NCBI GenBank assembly: GCA_011316305.1
Contig: SAUG01000085.1
Coordinates: forward strand, 124,001-188,000
Length of the DNA stretch: 64,000 bases
Direction of reading: 5' to 3'
Origin: Rusavskia elegans
Lineage: Eukaryota; Ascomycota; Lecanoromycetes; Teloschistales; Teloschistaceae
The translations under genes were made by a program, and so were the position numbers. This document shows positions 23,600 through 34,994 of this stretch, in pieces. Under the pieces are notes generated by a model that was not told the DNA's origin, did no database searches, and worked only from the letters and a program-made list of their open reading frames with translations. Position 1 is the stretch's first letter; the number at the start of each line of letters is the position of its first letter.

Positions 23600-24790
23600 C
23601 CCAAAATCAGCAGTGGCCCTGTCAACTCTTCAACTCTTCAGAAGCGTCTTCAAGCACTGGCGCCAAACATCGAGAATATTCTCTCAGCCAAAAGTGCGGC
23701 GAGAATATCTGTGTTGTTCACCAGGGCGAAGTAGTCTTCAGAAGCAACTATGGATTTCCCAAACCACGCAAAACTCCAGAATCTGACACATTACATAATA
23801 TTGGCTGGTTGACCAAGTCTATGGTCATAGTCGCTGCTAGGAACCAGGTCCACATCATACCAGAGTCTAAGACGTCAGCTACAATAATCCCCAATAGCTG
23901 CAGTGTTATCGATCTTGCGCATAGAGCTGGCCTACCGACAGCGAATGCTTTGTACTACACTGCGCTTACGATGGTATCACGTCAAGCAGGGACGGAAAAA
24001 AAGTTCAATACAACCTCTGGTCCTTTACGCAAAGTTTAGAGATTATTGAGTCCTCATAAGGTACTGCCACCGCCTCCTTTTGGTCTCCTCGCGGAAACAA
24101 CCTACACTTTAGGCTTGACGCGTTGTCAGCTACTGGGAAAGGCTTGGGTCATCTCGGATAACCTTAAATAGTGGATGGTTTGCCTTTCAATGGGAAACGT
24201 ACTACGCCTTGAATTATTCTCTACCCTTCTGGAATCCTCTCGGCTTTCACAATTCTATTCATCTCTGCCAGAGACCAAAAGCTGCGTAGTCTCGCTCGTC
24301 AATACAAAAACCAATCTGCGACGGCACGGACTGGATCACACGGTACCTCCTGGAGACTATGTTAGAGATCAAAGAGGTCCATGAGTTCATCGCATTGGCC
24401 ACCGAAAGTGTCAAGGCCCAAAGCCTAAGGTACAAAAATGCATCCGAGGGTTTAGAGAAAGGACGAGAGGCAGAGACAGAACCAAAAGCATCCAGGAGTT
24501 ATCTTGGCTGGTATTACTCTGTCGATGTTGAGGCGGATGGTGATAGCCTAATGCTGTTCATCGTGGCAAGGGAAGATCAGAAGTATGATCCGTAGCACTC
24601 TCACTTCGATGGATTTACGCGGCTGATGAGCGACGACAAATAAATAGAACGGGGGCGTTTCATTCAAAGCACCAATGGATACAAGATTGTGCTTGGATAT
24701 GATGAGCGTGGAGAAATCGATGGCCTCACATGGCTAGAGACGGGTGGTATGAAAGGATCTTTCACCAAAGCAAGCAACAACTCGCACCTC
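23600..24790 (+). pseudogene. Serine beta-lactamase/penicillin-binding-like protein, pseudogene
   Basis: The frame at about 23640-24039 reads ICVVHQGEVVFRSNYGF, DTLHNIGWLTKSM and VIDLAHRAGLPTANALYY. These match the start, the SxxK region and the HRTGL region of fungal class-C-beta-lactamase-like proteins. At the SxxK position Trp replaces the catalytic Ser. The C-terminal domain is readable at about 24480-24760: SYLGWYYS, then QKYDP-stop-HSHFDGF, then DDK-stop-IERGRFIQ, then LGYDERGEIDGLTW. Both stops (TAG, TAA) lie in one continuous frame where the family is usually open, and both could come from CAG and CAA by C-to-T change. The middle part is shifted among frames. The gene is dead. A search with the conceptual translation would confirm the family. 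Confidence 0.6.
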
Positions 24791-27148
24791 CGAGGGTGCA
24801 CGAAAACCTTATTTCGCAGTCCCAAATGGCAGACCTGAGCTTGCAGGTATCTAGACGTTCTCGGCGATTTTGCAATGCTTGAACCATATCCACACTCATC
24901 TCGCTTGGTTAAGACCAATGCTTTCAACTCAACGTTCCCAATTCAACGGTCTCACGGAAAGCCATCGGATGCTAAGCCTGAACACTGCGTATGATATTTC
25001 TGTATGTAAATTCGCCTTCTAAGAATACTCCGTACCAATCGGAAATTCGAACGCTTATTGACTGCATCCGCAGATCTCAAAGCTTTCCAGCAGTGTGACT
25101 TCTTCGGGACTTTGGTCTGGAACGTTGTGTCACCTCTAATACGTACTGGACTTCGTTGACACACCTTCGCCAAAGTAGACACAATGAAAGCAATCGGCCA
25201 GTCTTCAATGGTCTCTCAGTCCGCAGTCACCCTAGACCGTGATCATCAACAACTCATACACAACAATACTCTCTTTACACACCAGAGCGAGAAAGACTCG
25301 CCTATCCAGCCTCACACGGCATTGGAGCATAGTCTGGGCGTTATCCTCCATGTATTCCAGACTCTTCATCTTAACACACTCGGACTTCTGCAGCAAACCC
25401 TTGCTCTCAGACCTCTTCCAATTACAAGACTCGTCCGGCGAAGGTGTGGTAGTTCTTGAGGAATCTAAATGGATATCTTCTATTGCTTCAATCCGGTATT
25501 CCTTGCACGAAGCATGATAACATCGATGACGTTTGGATGTTATATCTTCGTCTTCGAATCAGTCCCATTATGGTCCAGTACCGTGAGTTATATCCATATT
25601 CCAAAGCAGAGACAGACAACTCGCCTGCACTCTCCGGGGCGGCTTTGTGGTCATCTGGCCGAAGAACTCAGACTGAGCGTATGATCCACAGACTCTAAAG
25701 CTTTAGCTGCGTCAATCTAGGACAATACTGTGAGGCTAGTTACCGTATACTCTTGGTCTATGTACCGTGCGTTGGAGTTGCTCACTACCAAGTCATGCTA
25801 GTCGAATGAGAGGGGTGGCGTGCAGAGGAGTGTCGACCAGGCAAAGATTTACTAATTCCAGATATCAGAGAGTGTACAACATGTTCCCTTCAGCATAAAG
25901 GCGATCTATCTCTTCTCGTGGATTGACTTCCACATCCACATCCACATCCACACCCCCCAATACAGCTCAACGCCGAGTCTCAAACCAATCAAGAAAATTC
26001 CCCGCTGCACAATCTGCAGTACTCAACATGGAGAAAGATAGGTCTGAAACTATCAATGATAGCCCCTTGATTCGTGTAATTGTAAACATAGTACCCTTCC
26101 CTGTCGAAGAACGACTCAAATGCAAGTCTCTCAACACGCAATGGTTATCGAGACAAATTACCGATATCGCCTCCATGTCAAAGACGGCACATGCCACGAT
26201 CAGCTGCTTTCAGGCTCGGTGCAATTGCTAGAGACCTGCAATCCTCGATAAGGGGTCTTCACGGCAGGGAAGGGTGTGCACGAGCTTTTCATTGGGCAAT
26301 GATCAAGGCCTCGAGCAGCCTATGAGCGCCATCTGGCCGCGAACGCTACATCAGGATCGCTCTGAGTGGATACTCTTGTGCTGATAGGAAATGCAGCACT
26401 GACATGGAGGCTCTGCTCTGCCATCTGACCGCGCGGGGCCGCATACGAGACCCTCTCGACTTCAATCGGCGATGTATGACATGCAAGTTCGCTGGCGAGA
26501 AGCTGTTGTGCGACTTGAGCGAACTTGCAGAGTGAGGCTTGCGCTGCCTGTAATCCCTGCTCCTCTAGCCTCGCTGAAAAGGGGCTGCTAGCGCAAAATG
26601 GTCGATGTCGAGGATTGGCGAAGAGGATGCTCGTTCGTCTCCTGGGAGCGAATGTACCTAGTTGCCAAGAGTAACCCATGCATAAAGATGGCGAACCATG
26701 CAGGTTCGATGACCTGAGCCTTGAGTGGAGGCCTCCCTCTTCCATAATTCTGAGGCTGTAAAGAAATCTGACGTGAGATCTGACTCCTCATCGCTGTATG
26801 GCTGGCTGCAATGCACTAGGTATTATATACTCAGCCCACGTGCTTCCGTTCTGCTCGGATTCTGGCCTACTTACATGCTGCTTCCTGCCGAGAGTTTATA
26901 GATCAAGTATTAGCGAGCTCTTAAGCAAGATGTCAGGCTGCGTCGGTATGACCGTGTTTCCTCTCTCCCCTTGCCCGCCTAACGTATGATGGAAAAGGGC
27001 AACTGTATTGCGACCCTCGAGAATGTAAATGTGAGAGTGGTTGCGATACCGGTGTCCAAGGATAACGATGACTACTAATCTTGTCAGTCCTCAACATTAC
27101 ATGGAAGCATTACCTTATTCTTCATGATATAGTCCCACGACAGGCAAG
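24791..27148. other. Intergenic, no supported gene
   Basis: About 2.3 kb with only short or GTG/TTG-initiated ORFs on both strands. A CCACAT hexamer repeat lies at 25930-25953. The plus ORFs at 25184-25698 have no recognisable domain. The right end probably contains the first exon of the small gene at 27149-27340; an ATG pair at 26985/26988 followed by GTAAATG is one candidate. Confidence 0.35.
25930..25953. repeat. (CCACAT)n hexamer repeat
   Basis: About four tandem copies of CCACAT in intergenic DNA. Confidence 0.85.
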
Positions 27149-27340
27149 CTACCTGTTTCTGCGTACCAGAACGCCAACAGACCGGCCCGTCGTGATATCA
27201 ACGACGATGCTTCAACCTTCTCTGACCTGGGTGGTGCAACGGCTGTGGATGAAGTCGAAAAGAAAGATGGTGATGGCGGACGCGGCTCGTTGTTGAGAAG
27301 GATGTTTCACAAGGGCAAGGACAAAGGCGGGGAGAAGTAA
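27149..27340 (+). CDS. Small conserved-looking fungal protein, last exon
   Basis: From an acceptor (GGCAAG at 27143-27148) the plus strand reads LPVSAYQNANRPARRDINDD, ASTFSDLGG, then a Lys/Asp-rich spacer and a basic end (SLLRRMFHKGKDKGGEK) before TAA at 27338. The DDASTFSDLGG-type motif and basic tail look like a recurrent C-terminus of short Pezizomycotina proteins; this is from memory, not from a search. The alternative acceptor CACGACAG at 27136-27143 would change the phase. The start codon is unresolved. Role unknown. Confidence 0.45.
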   Translation, partial: LPVSAYQNANRPARRDINDDASTFSDLGGATAVDEVEKKDGDGGRGSLLRRMFHKGKDKGGEK

Positions 27341-27501
27341 TACCATAGAGAGGTCGATCATTCTGCTGCGAGTAGGCATCTTGAGAGAAAGACAATCATG
27401 AGTAGAGCAGAGTTATCGCCAACGCGATGTTCGTTTCAGCGGGATCCTTGTTGTATAGCGATGACTAGAAACAACGGTACGACGAAGATGATTTGGATGG
27501 A

Positions 27502-28332
27502 TCACAGGGTCATCGGTATCCTCTCGACATAATCTTGCCAATCGTCGAAAACAGCGAAAAATCCAATCGGTGATTCCTCGGGTTTTAGAACACCACAACT
27601 GCCGGTGATTCGTGTGCACTTCGTCATCCAAGCATCGTAGATGTCCTGCATCGTCTTTTCCCATACCTTGTGGGCTTGCTCCTTGTCCACCGAGAAAAGC
27701 CCCATCATACCATTCTGTACCTCCGTACGACATTTAGTGTCGAGGTATGAATAAAACCAGAGCGCGATTTCAGAATAACAGTACAAGGTGCGCAGTGATG
27801 TGTTGTCGAAAAAGGTAGAGAGCGTATCTGCTTCCACCGGATGATTGTTCGTTCCTGTTCGTGCTACAGCTAGGTGAACGGCCATCCAGATGCTGTAGAA
27901 GACGTTGTGAAGTCTTACGCGCTCGTCGGCTGTGATATAGGGGTTCTGATAGCGCTGGGGCATTACTGTTACGATTTCCGAGACGAAGATATCGCAAACA
28001 CGGCAAGCCAACCGTGAAAGGCGAAGAAGGCGTTGAGCATGCGAGCTTACCGGAAAGCCCAGATACTGCTCTTCGAAACATGCAAGTCGATCGGCATCCT
28101 CAGAACAGGATAATGATGATCGTTGGAGCATGGTCTGGCATATAGTAGTGCTGTGGTTCTTCCAGATAAGATGGATGAAACGCGAGGTTTGGACAAGAGA
28201 GTGGACGCTGGAAAGGTCTGGGAGGGACGCTGTAATTTTGACAAGTAGCTCTGGGGGTAAAGTTGTGAGATTCATCGTAGGTTTAGGTTCTGGGACAGTA
28301 GAAGGATTGTTCGGTGTCCTTTTCATTTCCAT
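27502..28332 (-). CDS. F-box-like protein
   Basis: An intronless ORF of 276 aa starting at ATG 28332. Residues about 23-60 (LTTLPPELLVKITASLPDLS...LVQTSRFIHLIW) match the F-box pattern LPxELLxxIxxxLxxxDLxxLxxxSxxxxxL, which binds Skp1 in SCF ubiquitin ligases. The rest is largely helical with no recognised repeat (no WD40, LRR or kelch); it contains aromatic-rich stretches such as YCYSEIALWFYSYLD. The substrate cannot be predicted. Length is usual for the many small fungal F-box proteins. Confidence 0.75.
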   Translation of the reverse strand: MEMKRTPNNPSTVPEPKPTMNLTTLPPELLVKITASLPDLSSVHSLVQTSRFIHLIWKNHSTTICQTMLQRSSLSCSEDADRLACFEEQYLGFPVSSHAQRLLRLSRLACRVCDIFVSEIVTVMPQRYQNPYITADERVRLHNVFYSIWMAVHLAVARTGTNNHPVEADTLSTFFDNTSLRTLYCYSEIALWFYSYLDTKCRTEVQNGMMGLFSVDKEQAHKVWEKTMQDIYDAWMTKCTRITGSCGVLKPEESPIGFFAVFDDWQDYVERIPMTL

Positions 28333-29754
28333 CGCTACAGATTCGGAGCAATCACAGAAGAAGATATTCGGTAAGCAAAATTGGAAGGTTCAGTGATCAA
28401 AGGCTGCTAATCACTTGCCGAATTGGCTCGTGTGAGATTCTTTCTATTATGGCACGAATCACGTGATACAGCCTGAAGAAGCTTAGTGTACTCAACCCTT
28501 GGCGCCCACCTCACATCTTGTAAACTTGGCTTCTCCAGAGATTTCTGATCATCATCACGAGTTATCATCACTCAACCTCATACGCCTCCTTCTTCCGGCT
28601 TACAGCATGCTGATGTTTCACGGATTTACTCGGATCCTTTACATACGGCCGCTACGACCACACGGAGCGGCTCATCTAACCACTTTAGGCGCATGAGTGG
28701 GATTCGATAATGTCAGCATGGAGGATCACCTGAAGTACCAATCAACCAAACCAGTCCACATTGGACCCTTTCTGGTGCGATAGATAATAATAATAACCAC
28801 CTGCGCCAGTAAGCAGGTATGATTCACCTCTTGGCAGATGCAACTACATTACCTTGCGCCCAGGACGGCGGTTTGTCTACGTTTGGACCAAAGGACTCGC
28901 CGCTGATACTCGGATGTGTGGCTTTGTTGTTATTGACGCCGTCGAAGGCTAAAATTCGACCGAGAGGAGTAACAATGGATGAATGAAGTCCCTGACGGAG
29001 ATTGCTGACGTTCGGTGTTGGCCTATTCTGGCATGTTCGTTCAGCTCGATCAAAGGCGAGCGACGGTGAGGCAGAAGCATCGTCTATCGTATGTCGATCC
29101 TCCGCCGTATACGTGCCTTGCATCCACCGGATTCGCCGTCGTAACAATGGGACGGCTTCAGTCCTACATACGTGAAAGACTCCCAAATCTGCATCAAAAA
29201 CATGGGTCCCCACCGAAGGTTTGATCTTAGTGGGTACTTGAGGTCTTTGGGGGTTCTCAAAAAGTCGCCCTCCGGTGAGTCCTAAGGCCCACTCAAAGTT
29301 CAGCAAAAGAGGACTCTTGGGAATGACACCCTGCGATGAAGCTGTAAGGCACGAATAGATCGAGTTAAACATCAATCTGATGACCGACTCCCTAGCTCAG
29401 GTCCTTAATCTCATGCTTAAGACGTCGGACGCTGGGCTGCTATCATGAAACGTTCGTCTGCAGCCGAGGTGCCTTCTTAGCAACAATGTCTTTCGAACTG
29501 TGCCATGATGCCTCGACTCCACCTCGATCGTTGCTTAGTAAGGTCATATGGCACGACATTGAGATCTCATTTCCGGTGCGTAAGTAGAGAGAAACTTGCT
29601 GGGAAATTGGTGCTTGGCAATACAACATCAACGATCTATAAAGGGAGAAGGTTTTTTGTTGAAGATATCACCGTTCACGTACTCTCATTCTATCAAGAAC
29701 CACTCTCATTCATTCTCCGTCTGACACTTTCGGCGCTCAGCCTGACCGCCGGCT
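28333..29754. other. Intergenic, divergent promoters
   Basis: The region lies between the minus-strand F-box gene and the plus-strand secreted-protein gene and should carry both promoters. A 182-codon minus ORF from ATG 29372 to 28824 has no domain or signal peptide and is not supported as a gene. A short AAT-type repeat occurs near 28784. Confidence 0.4.
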
Positions 29755-32700
29755 ATGAAGTTCTTCACCACTTCCTTCGCCCTTGCGGCAAGTATCTTGT
29801 TTTTCATCGGTCCAGAGGCTGTTCTTGGTACTCAACCATCCGATCTTGGAGTCCTCTCGAAACGAGCAGCAGACGCTGGGATCGGAATCGAACTGGAAAC
29901 GCGCCAGATTGTATTCGTGAACGAGAACGACAAAGCCCAAAAGTGGAATGATGTTGATGGTATCAAGGGCAAGACAGTATTACCGCTCAATGGCGCAGTC
30001 CGCTCGTATACCCCCGAATGGAACCTCACGGCTGAACACTCTGGTTTGGAAGCAGTAAAAGGTGTTGGGTACCTCGTGGCAGAGTTTATTGTCGATGGTG
30101 AAAGGGTGAAGCTGGGGCAGAAAAACGCGCAAGGGCAGTATAACGCTGCCCGTATCGGAGGAGAGATCACCACGTTCCTGGTTCGACCCTTTTCGACAGC
30201 AGCTGTAGGGTTGTTGCTGACCTTGATTAGGCAACATGGAAACCGAATGGGAAAGATAAGACCAAGGCTAACATCGAGGGTTTTCAGAATCTGGGTGAAT
30301 GGAGCGTTCAACAACCCAACGAATGGCGAGGCACTGATGTGATCAATTTCGGTCGTCAGATGACTGTCGCTATGCCTCTTGCAGCTGTGTATCACCTTCT
30401 TGCCGACGTCAAGGGGAACGTTCCGAATCGAAGTCCTATACTATCAGACGTGAAGCGAGATGCAATTCATATTGTTCGACGAGAAGATTTTGCAGAAGCT
30501 TGCCTGGACAAAATCAACCCTTCGGACGATCTATTGGGGTTTCTCTCCCTTGTGATCTCCTACGCCAAAGCTACGAGAAGAATGCAGGCCAAAGACGGAC
30601 CCAAGCATTCGCTAAGCATCATGCCACGTACCAATTTTGTGGCCATGTACAAACTCATCAAGGACAAGCTTGAGCCCCAATACGAAAAAGGGTCCACCGA
30701 CCTGTATACAATCGTCAAAGACCTAGCACGGATGAAAGGCGACGGTTCAAATACAAGAGACGAATCATACGACGGTGATCAGCTTGATGGACAAATGTTT
30801 CAATGGATACCTAAAGATAGAAAGCCCAATACCGCTCCAATTGCTGATACAGTACCTCAACCACCACCTCCACCTCCTCCACCTGGTTTACCACCTCCTC
30901 CACCTGGACTACCGCCTCCCCCACCCAGTATCCCGCCTCCACCCCCAAGTCAGTTGCCGGGAGCTCCTCCACCAATGTCTTTCCCACGTGATCCGAACAC
31001 AAGTCCGAAACAACGTCGAGGTACGTAGATACTGTTTCATTTAACAAACCGAGGCCTGGTACATCAATTTCACTTTACTCCTGCTCGTTTCTAGGCTCCT
31101 CCGTGTCTGAACATACAACATTAGCTGATGGATCTTACAGCCAACATTGAACCTGGCTCGGCCCCCCTCGACCCACGAGCTGAGCCAAGCGACTTTGACA
31201 TGTCGTTGGGTCTGCTACCGGTAGAGAAGTGGCTTACGAAGATCCAAAACAATGACCGCGATCTTGTTGCGGAAATGGAGTCTGAGCATCGATTCGGACA
31301 AGTTGGTCGCTTGGGTAAGTATCCCCTGATAAAGCCTCAATGTATGCCTAACGTTACGCCTAGGAACAAGAATGGAGAACTTGCTCGACAGCAGTCGGGA
31401 AGCTCCGATCTTCGAATTCAGAGATCTGGGGTCGAGTACGGGTACGTCTTCTCATTCCCAGTCCAGTACATTGCTGTTACCTGGGGAAGCAACTTTAGCT
31501 GCGTGATGGAATACTTCGCATGCACTGTCCGCGAACGACTGCCTGGTGAAGACATCAAAAGGTTCCAAATCAAACTGATTGTTTGTATACAGGATCAAAT
31601 CTAGCAAAAGACCTCGGCAACTTGGAAGACGCAGTAGTGCAGTTGCACAAGAAATATAAAACTGGCCCGAAAAGACGTTCGTCTCGTATCGAAGGCAGAG
31701 ATCCGGCTGAACCCCAGACATTTACCAGCGCACCAAGCAAAGGAAACGAAAGGACATGCCAACGGAAAAAGTGTCCGCTTGGACAGATCAAGAAGGCCGG
31801 TAAATGTGAAAAGTGCCCAGACAAAAGCGTTCCGAATAAGATGGGCGACCGATGTGAATCCAAGTGCCCCGAAGGACAGGCCAGATTCGGCTTATTTGGC
31901 CAATGCGAGTCTTGCCCGAAAGATCAGCGACCTAACGTGGCTGGCGACCGCTGCGAGGGGATGTGTCCAATCAACCATGCTAGGACGGGCAAAAATGGCA
32001 AATGTGAGGCTTGTGGTGTGGGCAAGAAACCGAACGCGGTGGGAGACAAATGCGAAGATGACAAGTGTCCTGACGGCCAAGTGAAAACAGGCAAGGACGG
32101 TACATGCAGTCCCAAGGGAGAGGAAAACAAGGACTGTCGAGCAGAGCAAGAGAAAGGACCAGATGGTAAATGTGCGCCCAAGCAACCGCAAGACTCCGAC
32201 TGCCCGGAAGGTAAACGAAAGGGTCCCGACGGAAAATGCGAAGATAAGCCCGCGCAGCCATCAGACGAAGAGAAAAAGAAAACGGAGCAGGAGAAGAAAG
32301 AAGCAGAGGAGCGGAAGAAAGCGGAGGAAGAGAAAAAAGAGCAGGAAAGGAAGAATGCCGAGCAGGCTGAAAAAGACAAAGAACGAAAAATCGGTCGTGT
32401 AGGCAAATGCGTACAACTTGTATCACTTGCCCTAGATCCCGATGTGGCCGAGGATTTTGCCAACGACTTCTTCTCCGAGGATGTCCTTGCGGGCGACGAG
32501 ATGGCGGAGTTCTGGATCGATGGAGTACCACTGGATCCAGCCATCGACGACCAGCTGGACAACGAGGACATCCCCAATCGGTGGGCAACTATGCTCACCA
32601 AGATTCCAGACTTCAATCCTGGTGGCAGTGGTATCAAGCCTATCAGACGCTCATACCCTCCTTCGCTTCCAAACAAGCCTTCTTCCACCACAACAACCGA

Positions 32701-32998
32701 TCTCTCGACCATTGTCAACGAGCCCGAGGAGGTCGAACCTCAAGTCCAGAAACGGTTCTTCCCTGCCCTCGTCGCTGCAATCCTCAATGTTGGCCGTGTG
32801 ATTGGTGGTGTGATTGCTCGGGTTGGAGGAAGGCTCGTCAATCTTGCGAAAAAGGGGTTCAAGATTGCGAAGACGAATGCGGGTCGTGCGTCCAAGTCGC
32901 AGCAGGTGGGCAGCATCCGGGATAAGATTGCCAAGAATAGGAACTGGGAGCGGTGCTTGCGAGGTCAGAACCCGATTCAGCCTGGTCGGGATGTGTAG
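29755..32998 (+). CDS. Large secreted multidomain protein with Cys-rich repeats and cationic C-terminus
   Basis: Five exons (29755-30180, 30231-31020, 31141-31314, 31364-31441, 31593-32998) keep frame for 957 aa. Residues 1-25 form a signal peptide. A Kex2-type KR follows at 36-37. The N-terminal domain (ELETRQIVF...IGGEITTFLATWKPNG...DDLLGFLSLVISYAKA...MPRTNFVAMYKLI) recalls large secreted fungal proteins of unknown function; this is memory-based. Residues about 350-395 are poly-Pro (PPPPPPGLPPPPPGL). Residues about 545-710 hold tandem Cys units of type CPEGQ-x5-GxC-xxC-x5-PNxxGDxCE. Residues about 712-755 are a Lys/Glu helix. A second KR near 876 precedes the last 80 residues, which start with a Gly/Val/Ala-rich hydrophobic-cationic stretch and carry net charge of about +13 with one Cys. 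Intron 1 has a weak GTTCGA donor. No function is assigned; a processed antimicrobial or host-directed peptide is one possibility. Confidence 0.82.
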
Positions 32999-34736
32999 AT
33001 GGGATGCTATTGCAGGAATTTGGGATGGTAGGCATGTATAGTTCGGTTAAAAGACCCCCGGGAGAAGAAGCTGCGGGAAGGAATTTCTCTATTGTTGCGT
33101 GTTTTCTTGGATTATCTGTTGCGGTTTGGATGGGTCTGGCTGTGGATTGTATACATTGAAGGTTCTGTCGTTGGCACAATCAATTAATCATCTGGAAGAC
33201 CGGCTATCACAACACAAAACAAACATTCGCAAAAATCCAATCCACCTTCCCTTTTTCCATGCTTCCAAATCTCTACCCGATCCCAGAACTGGATCGACTC
33301 CCAACATCACCTCAATATTAAGTATCAAGGGAAAAGAAGCCTGCACTAACAACAACACCCAATCCAGAAATCTCAGCTATATCATCAATACCGAAACACC
33401 CACACCCACCTCCACCTACTTTTATCTCCACTCCAACCGTAAACCTATCTTAACATATAATTTCTAACTCCAGCTCTTTTCTTCTATATCGTAATACCCT
33501 CTTTACTTATCCTCGTAAGCCTCTATTCCGTAGCTTCGCACCTTCCCTTTCTATTTGATTCAGGCTTTCCTGCTTTCCGATTCTTTTGAAAAGCTCTATA
33601 ACATAGCGACCGACTTTTCCTCGCGGGAGCCAGAGCGCCTTTGTACGGCGAAGACGTCCTATCCCTTGTATACAGCGCTAACAGACGGCCGACGGTAAAG
33701 AGATAAATATCTACTAATATATACGCTGAATTCGAAATAAATATATTTATATAACTATTTTAAAGATTAGCCCGTCTAAAAGCAATTTAGAAATTAAAAC
33801 TAGTAATCGATATCGTTTAGTTACTAAAGGGAAGAAGAGCCTTGTAGTCCACCGTCGCCCAGCTGTGGGTTGTGTTTGGGTTTGGATTTGATAGAAGATG
33901 ATTGGGAGATAAAGGTAGATCCTGGATCGGGATATCTTTAGGTTTTTATTCCGATTCTACATTTTACGAATACGGACTTTGTCGTAAATAGAATACGATT
34001 TTACACGAGGGAGGGAGAGAGAGAGGGGGAAGGAAAAGAGACTATGTTAAAGATATAGGTATTTTGATATACGTATCTGGAAAGGTGTAGTAAAACCGCG
34101 TATACTGACTGAGCTTGGAATAGCGGAGAGGGATGGTGCTGGTGAAAGAAGGTATAAGGTTGGTTATTATATTAGATACGCCTAGAATCTCTTCCAGTGG
34201 AGTCCATCTCACGTTATGGAATTTTCCTAAACCCAAATACCATACAACAACAACAACAAGAACATCCCTACCCCCTTCTCCATACACCGCCGCCTGACAG
34301 CTCTACTACACTACCTACCACCAGAGAGAGGAAAGAAGAGATTAGGTTTTGGGGGTAGGGGGATGCGAAAGAAGTGAGTGGAAGGATCGAGGTTGAATAA
34401 AGGATACGTACGAACGTATGAATGAGTTTTCTTGTTGTCTCATCAATCACATCAAATCGATCGATTGATCAAACTCCCTGAGCGAGCTTAAAGACATTAT
34501 GGCATATAAATACACAAAACGCTGTTCAGAGCACGGCGGTAGATCTCATCAATAACGGATACATCTCTCTCAAAAACGCTTATCGTAACTATAGCGTCCA
34601 TGCTTTGAATACCGCCCTTACAAAATGGCTGATGAAAATTCCATCAGATATCGTGATACCGAATTCACATAACAACCACATTGAGAGGCGTCATCATACC
34701 CATATTGACAGTGACTTCAAAGCGAATAGACATGTC
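32999..34736. other. Intergenic with an AT-rich patch
   Basis: Between the convergent secreted-protein and C2H2 genes, so both 3' UTRs lie here. The part at about 33690-33830 is AT-rich with many TA dinucleotides and resembles a small RIP-affected fragment. CAA/ACA and GAGA simple-sequence tracts occur near 34010-34030 and 34243-34260. No coding sequence is supported. Confidence 0.4.
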
Positions 34737-34797
34737 CTAATACCCATACCCTCCCCTCGCCTGCTGCTGTCCGTACATACTTCTCACACCCTGCGGC

Positions 34798-34839
<42 letters not shown>

Positions 34840-34994
34840 GGGAAAGTCAAATCCTCAATCTGCCCGTACGTCAAAGCCACCCGTGCCTCCATGGACTGCG
34901 TGGCTTGTGCTTGCGAATACGACGTCATTGGCGGGCTGTTGTTTGCGGTATACTGATATCGGTAACTGTGGTCGTTTGAGGTGGGGAATTGGCC
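34737..34994 (-). other. In-frame open extension after the C2H2 gene stop (polyQ)
   Basis: Directly after the TAA at 34995-34997 the same frame stays open for 85 codons to TAG at 34737. It reads GQFPTSNDHSYRYQYTANN, MTSYSQAQATQSMEARVALT, a 13-Gln run and RSMYGQQQARGGYGY. The composition continues the Tyr/Gln/Pro/Ser-rich end of the upstream protein, so this was probably its original C-terminus. The stop could come from CAA by one C-to-T change. A 39-nt intron (GTCCCA donor) would skip the stop in frame but is shorter than other introns here and has a poor donor. Confidence 0.6.
34800..34838. repeat. (CTG)13 microsatellite, CAG on the minus strand
   Basis: Thirteen perfect CTG units, encoding 13 consecutive Gln (CAG) in the open extension of the minus-strand C2H2 gene. 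It is likely length-polymorphic. Confidence 0.95.

Noticed and set aside
28824..29372. 182-codon minus-strand ORF
   Set aside because: Starts at an ATG but has no signal peptide, domain or codon pattern, and lies in a probable divergent promoter region.
31924..32718. 264-codon Ser/Phe-rich minus ORF
   Set aside because: Antisense shadow of the Lys/Glu- and Cys-rich part of the secreted protein.
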